NCBI GenBank assembly: GCA_023432655.1
Contig: JAEYUK010000229.1
Span: forward strand, 1 to 6,278
Reading direction: 5' to 3'
DNA from: Pseudomonadota bacterium
Lineage (GTDB): Bacteria > Bdellovibrionota > Bacteriovoracia > Bacteriovoracales > Bacteriovoracaceae
DNA length: 6,278 nucleotides
A program made the translations under genes and the position numbers. The notes under the pieces were generated by a model. That model had not been told where the DNA came from, did not search any database, and saw only the letters and a program-made list of their open reading frames with translations. Positions within the stretch are counted from its first letter, which is position 1; every line of letters begins with the position of its first letter. Below are positions 1 through 5,964 of the stretch, piece after piece.

Positions 1-341
1 CCCATAATGACACCGACACCTTCTCGGCCCGCCGATCCTCCAAAGAGGTGGGTTCCAAGTGAAGAGATGAAAATAAAAGGCACCATCCAAGGAGAGACTT
101 GGGCCTTACCATTTTCAAGTTCTTCCAAAATGTAAGGCACACCTTGATTAATATGGTGAGGAATTTTCTTAATTAGTAAGGCAAAGAGAAAGCCAAAAAG
201 TGGCAGTCCCCAAATAAGATAAGGGTAGTTTTGTCGAATATGTGTGACTTCATTTAAGGAGTACAAAAAGAAAGAGGACAGAGTACCTGAGATGGTGCCT
301 ACGAATAATGAAACGGAAATTATTTTAATCATTTTAGACAT
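1..341 (-). CDS. CLC-family anion channel/antiporter, N-terminal part (3' end beyond window)
   Basis: This is the first 113 residues of an integral membrane protein of the CLC chloride channel / anion-proton antiporter family. Visible hydrophobic segments lie at about residues 6-30, 41-58 and 86-100. Residues 98-110 read HLFGGSAGREGVG, which matches the CLC selectivity-filter motif GREGP. Glu107 sits where the gating glutamate of the family lies, and Val109 replaces the usual Pro. The other filter motif (GSGIP in E. coli ClcA) appears as NQGVP at residues 65-69, so the anion-coordinating Ser is Gln66. The GREGV form and the preceding THLFGGSAG context recall the fluoride-exporting CLC-F branch, but the short fragment and the NQGVP motif leave the substrate open. 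The ATG at 341 follows an in-frame stop and lies 6 bases after a TATAAT; Met4 is an alternative start. No Shine-Dalgarno sequence is visible. The gene runs divergently from cstA. Confidence 0.85.
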   Translation of the reverse strand, partial: MSKMIKIISVSLFVGTISGTLSSFFLYSLNEVTHIRQNYPYLIWGLPLFGFLFALLIKKIPHHINQGVPYILEELENGKAQVSPWMVPFIFISSLGTHLFGGSAGREGVGVIM

Positions 342-347
342 GGAAGA

Positions 348-353
348 ATTATA
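348..353 (-). promoter_or_regulatory. -10 element of the CLC-family gene, leaderless arrangement
   Basis: On the minus strand this reads TATAAT, a perfect sigma-70 -10 hexamer, and the ATG at 341 begins 7 bases after its last base. That spacing would place the transcription start at or next to the start codon. No Shine-Dalgarno sequence lies in between. No convincing -35 is seen at 16-18 bp. The nearest TTG-containing hexamer, TTGTCT, is only 10 bp away, so the upstream half of the promoter is weak or non-standard. Confidence 0.55.
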
Positions 354-380
354 AGACTAAATAAGACAAACTCATATCTT

Positions 381-410
381 TTGCATAACTAAATCTCATG
401 ACTCTATAAT
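381..410 (+). promoter_or_regulatory. cstA promoter, leaderless arrangement
   Basis: A perfect TATAAT occupies 405-410 and the cstA ATG starts at 417, leaving only 6 bases between. A TTGCAT hexamer at 381-386, with an 18-bp spacer, is a weak -35 match (3 of 6). Transcription should start at or next to the A of the ATG, giving an mRNA without a leader. This agrees with the absence of any Shine-Dalgarno sequence upstream of 417. The arrangement mirrors that of the divergent CLC-family gene. Confidence 0.55.
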
Positions 411-416
411 CAAAAA

Positions 417-1874
417 ATGATTATCTTCACCATCTGTATCTTAATTCTTATCCTCGCCTACAAGTTCTACAGCCCCTTCGTTGAAAAGCAGGCGAAAATT
501 GATTCAAATGCCACTACTCCTGCCGTTCGCTTTGAGGATGGAGTGGATTATGTGAAGGTTGCACCTGTTAATGCTTTCTTGATCCAATTTTTAAATATCG
601 CCGGAGTGGGACCGATTTTCGGACCGATCTTAGGTGCGCTGTATGGGCCCATCGCTTTGGTCTGGATCATCCTTGGGAATATCATAGGCGGCGCCGTTCA
701 TGATTACTTCTCAGGAGTCATGAGTATTAAAGAAGATGGAAAAAGTTTACCCGAAATTGCAGGCCACTACTTTAATAAATATTTTAAAGGTGTAATGCTT
801 CTCTTTACGGCGATCCTTTTATTCTTTGTGGGTGTTGTTTTCATCATGAGTCCAGCAGGGCTCATTAGTAACCTAGATGTGTTTAAAGATACATTGTTCT
901 CAAATAATGAGTTATGGGTTCTTATCATTCTTGCCTACTATTTACTCGCAACCCTCCTTCCCATTGATAAGATTATCACTAAGCTCTATCCGGCCTTTGG
1001 AATCTTAATGGTCGTCATGACTCTTTCGGTTTTAATTGCCCTATTCATTTCGGCACCAAGGTTACCAGCGATCACAGATATTTTCGGCTATTTCGATCAC
1101 TCAAATCATTTGGCCCAGGAACTTTTGAACCGAGGTCCAGGTGCTCCTCCAGTGTGGCCTCTCCTCTTTGTGACCATTACTTGTGGGGCCATTAGTGGGT
1201 TCCACTCTACTCAAGCTCCTATCATCGCGCGATGTCTGACTGATGAAAAATATGTCCGTCCCGTTTATTATGGGGCGATGCTAGCTGAAGGTGTGGTCGC
1301 AGCTGTTTGGGCCCTGGCCGGAATTGCAGCATTTCCTGGTGGCTACCCTGAACTTAAAGCACTTATTGATCAAGGTGGTCCGGGACTAGTGGTCAATAAA
1401 ATCTCGACCACCTATCTCGGCTCCCTCGGTGGAATCATGGCGATCCTAGCGGTGGCCATCTTCCCTATCACTTCAGGAGATACGGCCTTCAGGTCTCTTC
1501 GTTTAACCATCGTTGATGCTTTTAAAATTCCACAAAGTATCAGAAACCGACTTGTCGTTTCTATTCCCCTTTTAACTATTGCTTACTTCATGACGAAGAT
1601 CGATTTCTCACTCATCTGGCGCTACTTCGCTTTCTCCAATATGCTTCTTTCCACCAGTGTTCTATGGCTTGCAACGAAGTATCTCTTCGATAGAAAAACA
1701 TTTCACTGGATCGTGAGCCTACCGGCGATTGCGGGAACTTCCCTTACTGTCGCCTACATCATGACTTCTGAAATAGGGTTCGGACTTCCTCAGTCGGCCA
1801 ATGATCCGATTGGGATTGGGTGTGCGCTGGTGTGTTTAGTTTTCCTGGTCATTTGGCATAAAAAAAGATACTAG
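417..1874 (+). CDS. cstA: CstA-family carbon starvation protein (short form), probable pyruvate/nutrient carrier
   Basis: This is an inner-membrane carrier of the CstA family, 485 residues with more than ten hydrophobic stretches. Family hallmarks are NIAGVGPIFGP (60-70) followed by GGAVHDYFSGVMSIKEDGKSL (91-111), ITCGAISGFHSTQAP (254-268), PITSGDTAFRSLR (350-362) and WRYFAFSNML (401-410). E. coli CstA and BtsT are about 700 residues; this is the shorter form of under 500 residues seen in many Bacteroidetes and Firmicutes. E. coli members take up pyruvate, and CstA has also been linked to peptide uptake during starvation. The substrate here is inferred only. Residues 1-19 form the first membrane helix, which supports the ATG at 417; it has no Shine-Dalgarno sequence but lies 6 bases after a TATAAT. 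It appears to be a single-gene unit, since the next gene has its own promoter-like element. No terminator hairpin was seen after the TAG. Confidence 0.9.
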   Translation: MIIFTICILILILAYKFYSPFVEKQAKIDSNATTPAVRFEDGVDYVKVAPVNAFLIQFLNIAGVGPIFGPILGALYGPIALVWIILGNIIGGAVHDYFSGVMSIKEDGKSLPEIAGHYFNKYFKGVMLLFTAILLFFVGVVFIMSPAGLISNLDVFKDTLFSNNELWVLIILAYYLLATLLPIDKIITKLYPAFGILMVVMTLSVLIALFISAPRLPAITDIFGYFDHSNHLAQELLNRGPGAPPVWPLLFVTITCGAISGFHSTQAPIIARCLTDEKYVRPVYYGAMLAEGVVAAVWALAGIAAFPGGYPELKALIDQGGPGLVVNKISTTYLGSLGGIMAILAVAIFPITSGDTAFRSLRLTIVDAFKIPQSIRNRLVVSIPLLTIAYFMTKIDFSLIWRYFAFSNMLLSTSVLWLATKYLFDRKTFHWIVSLPAIAGTSLTVAYIMTSEIGFGLPQSANDPIGIGCALVCLVFLVIWHKKRY

Positions 1875-1919
1875 ACCCGCCCTCTTTTCAATACCTTACC
1901 TGTAATTACGCAAGAAATC

Positions 1920-1946
1920 TAAATATTTCATAAAAAGAGTCGATAC
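1920..1946 (+). promoter_or_regulatory. Candidate sigma-28 (FliA) promoter of the chemosensory operon
   Basis: The segment reads TAAATATT (1920-1927), 11 bases, then GTCGATAC (1939-1946). The flagellar sigma-28 consensus is TAAAGTTT-N11-GCCGATAA. The match is 6 of 8 in each half with exactly the canonical spacing, including the invariant TAAA and CGATA cores. The predicted start falls near 1952-1955, giving a leader of about 30 bases before the MCP gene. Sigma-28 control is common for MCP and che genes in flagellated bacteria, so the location fits. No good sigma-70 alternative was found here. Confidence 0.6.
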
Positions 1947-1947
1947 G

Positions 1948-1969
1948 TTGTATAGAATTTTCTATACAA
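1948..1969. repeat. Perfect 10-bp inverted repeat at the predicted transcription start
   Basis: TTGTATAGAA (1948-1957) and TTCTATACAA (1960-1969) are perfect inverted copies separated by TT. The repeat begins one base after the sigma-28-like -10 element and ends inside the Shine-Dalgarno sequence (AAAGGAG, 1968-1974). If transcription starts near 1952-1955, the 5' arm is mostly not transcribed. A DNA operator is then more likely than an RNA hairpin. If transcription starts further upstream, the hairpin could mask the ribosome-binding site. No regulator family can be assigned from the sequence alone. Confidence 0.6.
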
Positions 1970-1974
1970 AGGAG
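1968..1974 (+). promoter_or_regulatory. Shine-Dalgarno sequence of the MCP gene
   Basis: AAAGGAG lies 8 bases before the ATG at 1983, a strong and well-placed ribosome-binding site that fixes the start. Its first two bases belong to the 3' arm of the inverted repeat, so translation could be affected by that structure. Confidence 0.8.
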
Positions 1975-1982
1975 CGCACTCA

Positions 1983-3146
1983 ATGAGCACTGCTATTAAA
2001 CTCGAAGTCACCAACGAAGCTAGTTACGAGGAACTTCAAGCAATCCTCAATGCCGTAGATAAAGCGCAAGCTATTATTGAATTCAATCTAGATGGAACGA
2101 TCATAAAGGCCAATGAGAACTTTTTAAAAACTCTTGGCTACTCCCTGGATGAAATTAAAGGAAAGCACCATAAGATATTTTGTGATGAAGAATATATCAA
2201 TTCTTTGGAGTACCGATCTTTCTGGGAGAAACTTCGTTTAGGTGAATTCGATGCAGGTAGGTACAAACGAATAGCTAAAGACGGTAAAGAAGTTTGGATT
2301 CAAGCTAATTACAATCCCATCTTCGATTCAAACGGAAAGCCTTACAAAGTTGTAAAATTTGCGACCGACATCTCTGAACATGTGGCCCTAGAAGAAGCGG
2401 TCACAAAAATTGCTGTAAACTTTGCCACACGAGCTAAAGATATCTCGTCCCAGGCAACAACTGTGGCCGGAGGTGCGCAGTCATTAGGAGCTACCACTGA
2501 AGAAATGAATGCCTCAGTTGAAGAACTCAGTGCCTCGATTGATTCCATTGCCCAGAACGCAAAATCGGCCGATTTAGTCGCAAAATCGACTCAGGCCGAA
2601 GCTGATCAAGGTTCCCAGGCAATTGCTAAATCAATTGAAGCCATGGAACTCATTAACAAGTCTTCAGAGGAAATTTCCGAGATCGTGAAAGTCATCGGAG
2701 AGATTGCAAGTCAAACCAATCTTCTGGCCTTCAATGCGGCCATCGAAGCGGCCCGCGCCGGAGAACATGGGCTCGGTTTTTCTGTGGTTGCCGACGAAGT
2801 CAGAAAATTAGCGGAACGCTCCTCTCAGGCAACCAAAGATATTTCAAAACTTATTAATGAATCGGTTAAACGGGTAACTTTGGGGGGAGAAATCTCAAAA
2901 GATGCAGCAAGGTCTTTCAAAAACATTGTTGAAGGAGTTAACAAGACCACCCAAGCGATCTCTGAAATCTCACTTGCTGCACAAGAGCAGCAAACCGCAG
3001 CTCACGATGTTTCCCAGGCGATTCAACAGGTGGCCGACGCCACTGAAAAATCAGCAATTGCATCAGATGCTATTGCCCATGCGACGACAGAGCTTGCTGA
3101 AGGAGCAGAACGCCTTAAATCGACAGTCCAAAAGTTTTCTCACTAA
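1983..3146 (+). CDS. Soluble PAS-domain methyl-accepting chemotaxis protein
   Basis: A 387-residue cytoplasmic chemoreceptor with no hydrophobic segment, signal peptide or HAMP-like linker. Residues about 23-133 form one PAS domain (core [20 protein letters not shown]; end [28 protein letters not shown]), resembling the PAS domains of BdlA- and Aer-like sensors. PAS domains often bind heme or flavin, but no cofactor can be named here. From about residue 145 to the end is the MCP coiled coil. The hairpin tip is [21 protein letters not shown] (240-260), with the Glu255/Arg258 region that contacts CheA and CheW. Likely methylation sites are ATTEEMNAS (170-178) and AAQEQQTAA (332-340). The C-terminus, [10 protein letters not shown], has no NWETF-type CheR-binding pentapeptide. 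It is the first gene of a four-gene operon with cheR, cheD and a triple-CheW gene, so those enzymes probably act on this receptor. It likely senses an intracellular cue such as redox state or oxygen. Confidence 0.93.
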   Translation: MSTAIKLEVTNEASYEELQAILNAVDKAQAIIEFNLDGTIIKANENFLKTLGYSLDEIKGKHHKIFCDEEYINSLEYRSFWEKLRLGEFDAGRYKRIAKDGKEVWIQANYNPIFDSNGKPYKVVKFATDISEHVALEEAVTKIAVNFATRAKDISSQATTVAGGAQSLGATTEEMNASVEELSASIDSIAQNAKSADLVAKSTQAEADQGSQAIAKSIEAMELINKSSEEISEIVKVIGEIASQTNLLAFNAAIEAARAGEHGLGFSVVADEVRKLAERSSQATKDISKLINESVKRVTLGGEISKDAARSFKNIVEGVNKTTQAISEISLAAQEQQTAAHDVSQAIQQVADATEKSAIASDAIAHATTELAEGAERLKSTVQKFSH

Positions 3147-3156
3147 GGGGCCTTGA

Positions 3157-3972
3157 ATGAATATGGTGCTGGGTGAAGAGTGTTTATCTGATTATATAAA
3201 GCTTATCCACGACCTCACGGGGATCACTATTCGGAAAAATAGAAATTCTCTGATTGAAGGCCGCTTAAGAAAAAGAATCCTTAACCTTAACTTAAATAGT
3301 TATGAAGGTTATTTTGAGTTAGTTCAAAGTGATAAGGCCGAACAGATAAAATTCGTGGACCTGGTTACGACCAATGAAACCTACTTCTACCGCACACCTC
3401 GAATTTGGGAATATATTGAAAAAAAGTTTTTACCCGAGTGGTTTATGAATAACCCCAATTCCGTCTTCACCGCCCGGTCGGCTGCTTCCTCTTCGGGTGA
3501 AGAGGCCCACACTCTGGGAATTATTTGCGAAGCCTTCAAGGAGATGAACCCGGCCTTTCGCTATGAAATCATCGGCACCGATATTTCAAAAGAAATGGTG
3601 GGACTCTGTCAGGAGGGGGAATATTCTGGACGCTCCATTGAAGCATTTAAAAAAAATCGTCCAGAGCTCTTTGAAAAGTATATGAAAAAAACTTCCGGCG
3701 AAAACTATAAAGTAATCTCTCCTATTAAAAGCAGATTAAAGTTTCTGCAGCACAATCTTTTTCACTCCTTTAAGCATAGTGACGAGTTTCATCTCGTTTT
3801 AATACGAAATGTCTTAATCTATTTTACGAGTTTAGATCAAGAAAGGGTCATTTCACTTATAGGCCCCAAGATGGCTGAAACTGGAGTCATGATCATTGGG
3901 GAATCAGAGACCCTTACTCACATCAACACAGATTTTGAATCCATTGAACCACTGATCTACAGAAAGAAGTGA
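3157..3972 (+). CDS. cheR: CheR, chemoreceptor glutamate methyltransferase
   Basis: This enzyme transfers methyl groups from S-adenosylmethionine to receptor glutamates for adaptation. The 271 residues are close to the usual CheR length. The N-terminal helical domain holds a basic helix, GRLRKRILNL (35-44), of the kind that contacts receptors. The catalytic domain follows: TTNETYFYRTP (71-81, with Arg79), the SAM loop SAASSSGEEAH (108-118), GTDIS (140-144, with Asp142 in the ribose-binding position), and IRNVLIYF (216-223). Some positions differ from common CheRs: the Trp before SAA is Arg107, the Cys before RNV is Ile216, and the usual GHSE appears as GESE (248-251). The main SAM-binding residues look intact, so activity is likely. 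The ATG at 3157 lies 10 bases after the MCP stop, with AAGGGG at 3145-3150 as ribosome-binding site. Met3 at 3163 is an alternative start. Confidence 0.93.
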   Translation: MNMVLGEECLSDYIKLIHDLTGITIRKNRNSLIEGRLRKRILNLNLNSYEGYFELVQSDKAEQIKFVDLVTTNETYFYRTPRIWEYIEKKFLPEWFMNNPNSVFTARSAASSSGEEAHTLGIICEAFKEMNPAFRYEIIGTDISKEMVGLCQEGEYSGRSIEAFKKNRPELFEKYMKKTSGENYKVISPIKSRLKFLQHNLFHSFKHSDEFHLVLIRNVLIYFTSLDQERVISLIGPKMAETGVMIIGESETLTHINTDFESIEPLIYRKK

Positions 3973-3978
3973 GCTCAC
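3969..3978. repeat. 10-bp perfect palindrome at the cheR/cheD junction
   Basis: GTGAGCTCAC is self-complementary. It includes the cheR stop codon (3970-3972) and ends one base before the cheD ATG. GTGAG is also the only weak ribosome-binding candidate for cheD, so pairing could couple cheD translation to ribosomes finishing cheR. Ten bases without a loop is little, and it may be chance. Confidence 0.3.
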
Positions 3979-3979
3979 G

Positions 3980-4453
3980 ATGCAAAAGACCCTGGATGTT
4001 CACATTGGCGAAGTAAAAATTGCAAGAAATGGCGAAGTTTTAAAGGCCATTCTTGGGTCATGTGTTGGCATAGGGATCATCTGGAAGTCTAAAGCCATCT
4101 GTGGTCTCGCCCACTGCCTTTTGCCAGAAAGTCCCAAGAAGACTTTTGAAATAGGAGCAAGGTTTGTTGATCAGGCGATAAGTTCCCTCATCGCTTTAAT
4201 GAAGATTCGTCCCGAGGACTTAAGTTCAGTTACTGTTGTGATTGTCGGTGGTGGCAACATGACAAAACCTGGAGTGAAGAACCCTTCAGAACTTGTAGGC
4301 TCAAATAACTTTAATGCAGCGGTAGCTGAGGCCAAAAAACGCCAACTAAAAATCCAATATTGTGAAGGCGGCGGAGATGTTGGCCGAAAAATTTATATTG
4401 ATAGTTCTCATTTTTCTTACGAAGTCGAAAAAATCCCACGAATTGGTACCTAG
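3980..4453 (+). CDS. cheD: CheD, chemoreceptor glutamine deamidase
   Basis: CheD converts receptor glutamines to glutamates that CheR can methylate, and in many species it also binds CheC. The 157 residues match the family length. The catalytic Cys28 lies in LGSCVGIGI (25-33) and His45 in GLAHCLLP (42-49), the same spacing as Cys27 and His44 of Thermotoga CheD. The core VVIVGGGNM and the closing GGGDVGRKIY are also typical. The Thr of the Thermotoga active site (six residues before Cys) is not conserved: Lys22-Ala23 occupy that stretch. This may weaken or alter catalysis, or the role may be filled by another residue. The gene starts 7 bases after cheR and ends 9 bases before the triple-CheW gene, in one operon. 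No cheC is present, so its usual partner is missing or encoded elsewhere. The ribosome-binding site is weak (GTGAG), suggesting translational coupling to cheR. Confidence 0.92.
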   Translation: MQKTLDVHIGEVKIARNGEVLKAILGSCVGIGIIWKSKAICGLAHCLLPESPKKTFEIGARFVDQAISSLIALMKIRPEDLSSVTVVIVGGGNMTKPGVKNPSELVGSNNFNAAVAEAKKRQLKIQYCEGGGDVGRKIYIDSSHFSYEVEKIPRIGT

Positions 4454-4458
4454 AGGAG
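4454..4458 (+). promoter_or_regulatory. Shine-Dalgarno sequence of the triple-CheW gene
   Basis: AGGAG directly follows the cheD stop codon and lies 4 bases before the ATG at 4463. It is a strong but rather close ribosome-binding site that supports this start. Confidence 0.7.
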
Positions 4459-4462
4459 ATAT

Positions 4463-5911
4463 ATGAAAAGTCATAAAGAGAAAGAAATTTTTGGCTCATT
4501 TTACCTCATGAATACAGAGTTCGCTATCTCGGCTTGCCATTTGCAAGAAGTAGTCAACGCTCCAGAAAGTTATATCGCAGTTCCTCTCGCTCCCAGAGCT
4601 TTGAAGGGATTATTTAATCTGAGAGGAAGTTTCGTTCCCGTCATTGACCTTCAGGAACTCCTGGGGCTTAAAGGTGAGTCTCATGACTTTCAAAAAATGG
4701 CCATCATCGAGTTGGACGGCACTTTGGTGGGTCTTCTTTTTGATAAAACGGGGGAAGTTTTTAAAAATAACCAAGAGGAAAGATGCGACTATGACCAAAC
4801 TCATTCGACGGGAATTGTAAGTGGTCTCTTTAAAAAGGATGGCGGAGAGAGGATCATTCAGATCCTCAATGTAAGGGAACTCTTTAAGCTAGAGCATATT
4901 CCCAAGGACAGTAACCTAGGAAAAAACAGTCTCAAGAAACGAGGGACGAGAAAAAAGAGTATTTCCTTTGTCACCGGGCCCGCAAAATGCGCTCTTCCTA
5001 TAACTGACATTCAAGAAATTATAAAAGTTGAAAAAATACACACAGGGGCCTTCACCAGCAAGAATTTTATCGGAACTATTAATTTACGAGGTACCACGGT
5101 GCCTGTGATTGATTTCCCTGCACTACTTAAGTACCGGGATGTTGATAGGTCTGAATCCACCTATCAAGGGGACCGCCGTATCATTATCATGAGAAATGAA
5201 AAAGACTATTTTGGCCTTTTAGTGGATGCCGTTGATAGCATCATCTCCTTTTATCCAGACGAACTCGTCTCGTATGCGAGTCGAGAACAGAGTAAAGGGG
5301 ATATATTTCTGGGCTTCATCACAGGCCAGGGAGAATCTGACATTATGCTCTTAGATCATGAAAAAATTAAGATGAATGAGGAAATCTCTGAAATGAGTAG
5401 AGTTCATGGGAAACTCTATAATCTTCAGGAGAGAGCACAGAATAAGGGAGGCACTCGCCGAAACTATATTACCTTTAAAATTGATACCACCTACGCCGCT
5501 CTGATCAGCGAGGTTAAAGAAATCATAGATTACCCAAAAAACCTCATACGCTCTCCTAGTACTAAAGAGCATGTGCTGGGTGTCCATAACCTCAGAGGAG
5601 AACTGGTGACCATAGTTGATGCGAGATCACTCTACCAGGCGAAGACAAAGCTTGAACAATCAGGGTCACAGAAAGTACTGGTTTTTAAAAATGAGACAAT
5701 GCATTTTGGTCTGGTGGTTGATTCAGTGGAGTCTATTACTAGCATTGCTGATAAAGATAAAATGGAAGTCCCTAAGATCCTCACTCAACAGTGTGCTGAC
5801 GTTTCAGAAATTATTGATGGCACTGATACCAACGGTCAGAGGAAGAGTATGTTTATTCTTTCGATTGAAGCTCTTTCTCAGCGGACTGCCAATATACTGC
5901 TCGCCTCTTGA
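4463..5911 (+). CDS. Triple CheW-domain coupling protein
   Basis: A 482-residue soluble protein built from three tandem CheW domains, where ordinary CheW has one in about 150-170 residues. Domain 1 spans about 8-145, domain 2 about 164-310 and domain 3 about 333-480. Each carries the CheW core with a conserved NLRG: 52-55 (LKGLFNLRGSFVPVIDL), 207-210 (FIGTINLRGTTVPVIDF) and 376-379 (VLGVHNLRGELVTIVDA). The Arg needed for receptor and kinase contact in known CheWs is kept in all three (Arg54, Arg209, Arg378). Linkers at about 148-167 and 314-333 are rich in Lys and Arg. There is no response-regulator domain (unlike CheV) and no histidine kinase or HPt domain (unlike CheA). It probably bridges receptors and CheA, perhaps several at once. 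It is the last gene of the MCP-cheR-cheD operon. The three domains are clearly diverged from one another, so the triplication is old. No standard symbol fits. Confidence 0.9.
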   Translation: MKSHKEKEIFGSFYLMNTEFAISACHLQEVVNAPESYIAVPLAPRALKGLFNLRGSFVPVIDLQELLGLKGESHDFQKMAIIELDGTLVGLLFDKTGEVFKNNQEERCDYDQTHSTGIVSGLFKKDGGERIIQILNVRELFKLEHIPKDSNLGKNSLKKRGTRKKSISFVTGPAKCALPITDIQEIIKVEKIHTGAFTSKNFIGTINLRGTTVPVIDFPALLKYRDVDRSESTYQGDRRIIIMRNEKDYFGLLVDAVDSIISFYPDELVSYASREQSKGDIFLGFITGQGESDIMLLDHEKIKMNEEISEMSRVHGKLYNLQERAQNKGGTRRNYITFKIDTTYAALISEVKEIIDYPKNLIRSPSTKEHVLGVHNLRGELVTIVDARSLYQAKTKLEQSGSQKVLVFKNETMHFGLVVDSVESITSIADKDKMEVPKILTQQCADVSEIIDGTDTNGQRKSMFILSIEALSQRTANILLAS

Positions 5912-5927
5912 GATTGGTGGTGGCACA

Positions 5928-5958
5928 TTGGAGGTTCCCATATAATGAGAACCTCCAA
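5928..5958. repeat. Perfect 10-bp hairpin between convergent genes
   Basis: TTGGAGGTTC (5928-5937) and GAACCTCCAA (5949-5958) pair perfectly around an 11-base loop. The hairpin lies between the stop of the triple-CheW gene and the stop of the opposing gene, where a shared terminator is expected. The run of eight A (5957-5964) lies after the stem on the plus strand, so plus transcripts get A rather than U after the hairpin. On the minus strand the U run comes before the stem. It is therefore not a canonical intrinsic terminator on either strand, though it may stabilise mRNA 3' ends or mark a factor-dependent terminator. Confidence 0.6.
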
Positions 5959-5964
5959 AAAAAA

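Noticed and set aside
342..416. Possible fluoride riboswitch upstream of the CLC-family gene
   Set aside because: The gap shows none of the conserved GGCGAUGG-type core, and the TATAAT at 348-353 leaves no transcribed leader.
1875..1919. Intrinsic terminator after cstA
   Set aside because: No stem followed by a T run was found in this stretch.
2342..2548. Minus-strand open frame of 68 codons inside the MCP gene
   Set aside because: It is antisense to the conserved MCP coiled coil, has no ribosome-binding site, and is a by-product of the real gene's codons.
2902..3156. Plus-strand open frame of 84 codons over the end of the MCP gene
   Set aside because: It overlaps strongly conserved MCP coding sequence in another frame, with a low-complexity basic product lacking any recognisable fold.
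5351..5587. Minus-strand open frame of 78 codons inside the triple-CheW gene
   Set aside because: It lies opposite CheW domains 2-3, whose motifs prove the plus frame; no start signal is seen.
5616..5945. Plus-strand open frame of 109 codons over CheW domain 3
   Set aside because: It is an out-of-frame shadow of a domain with clear CheW motifs and has no Shine-Dalgarno sequence of its own.
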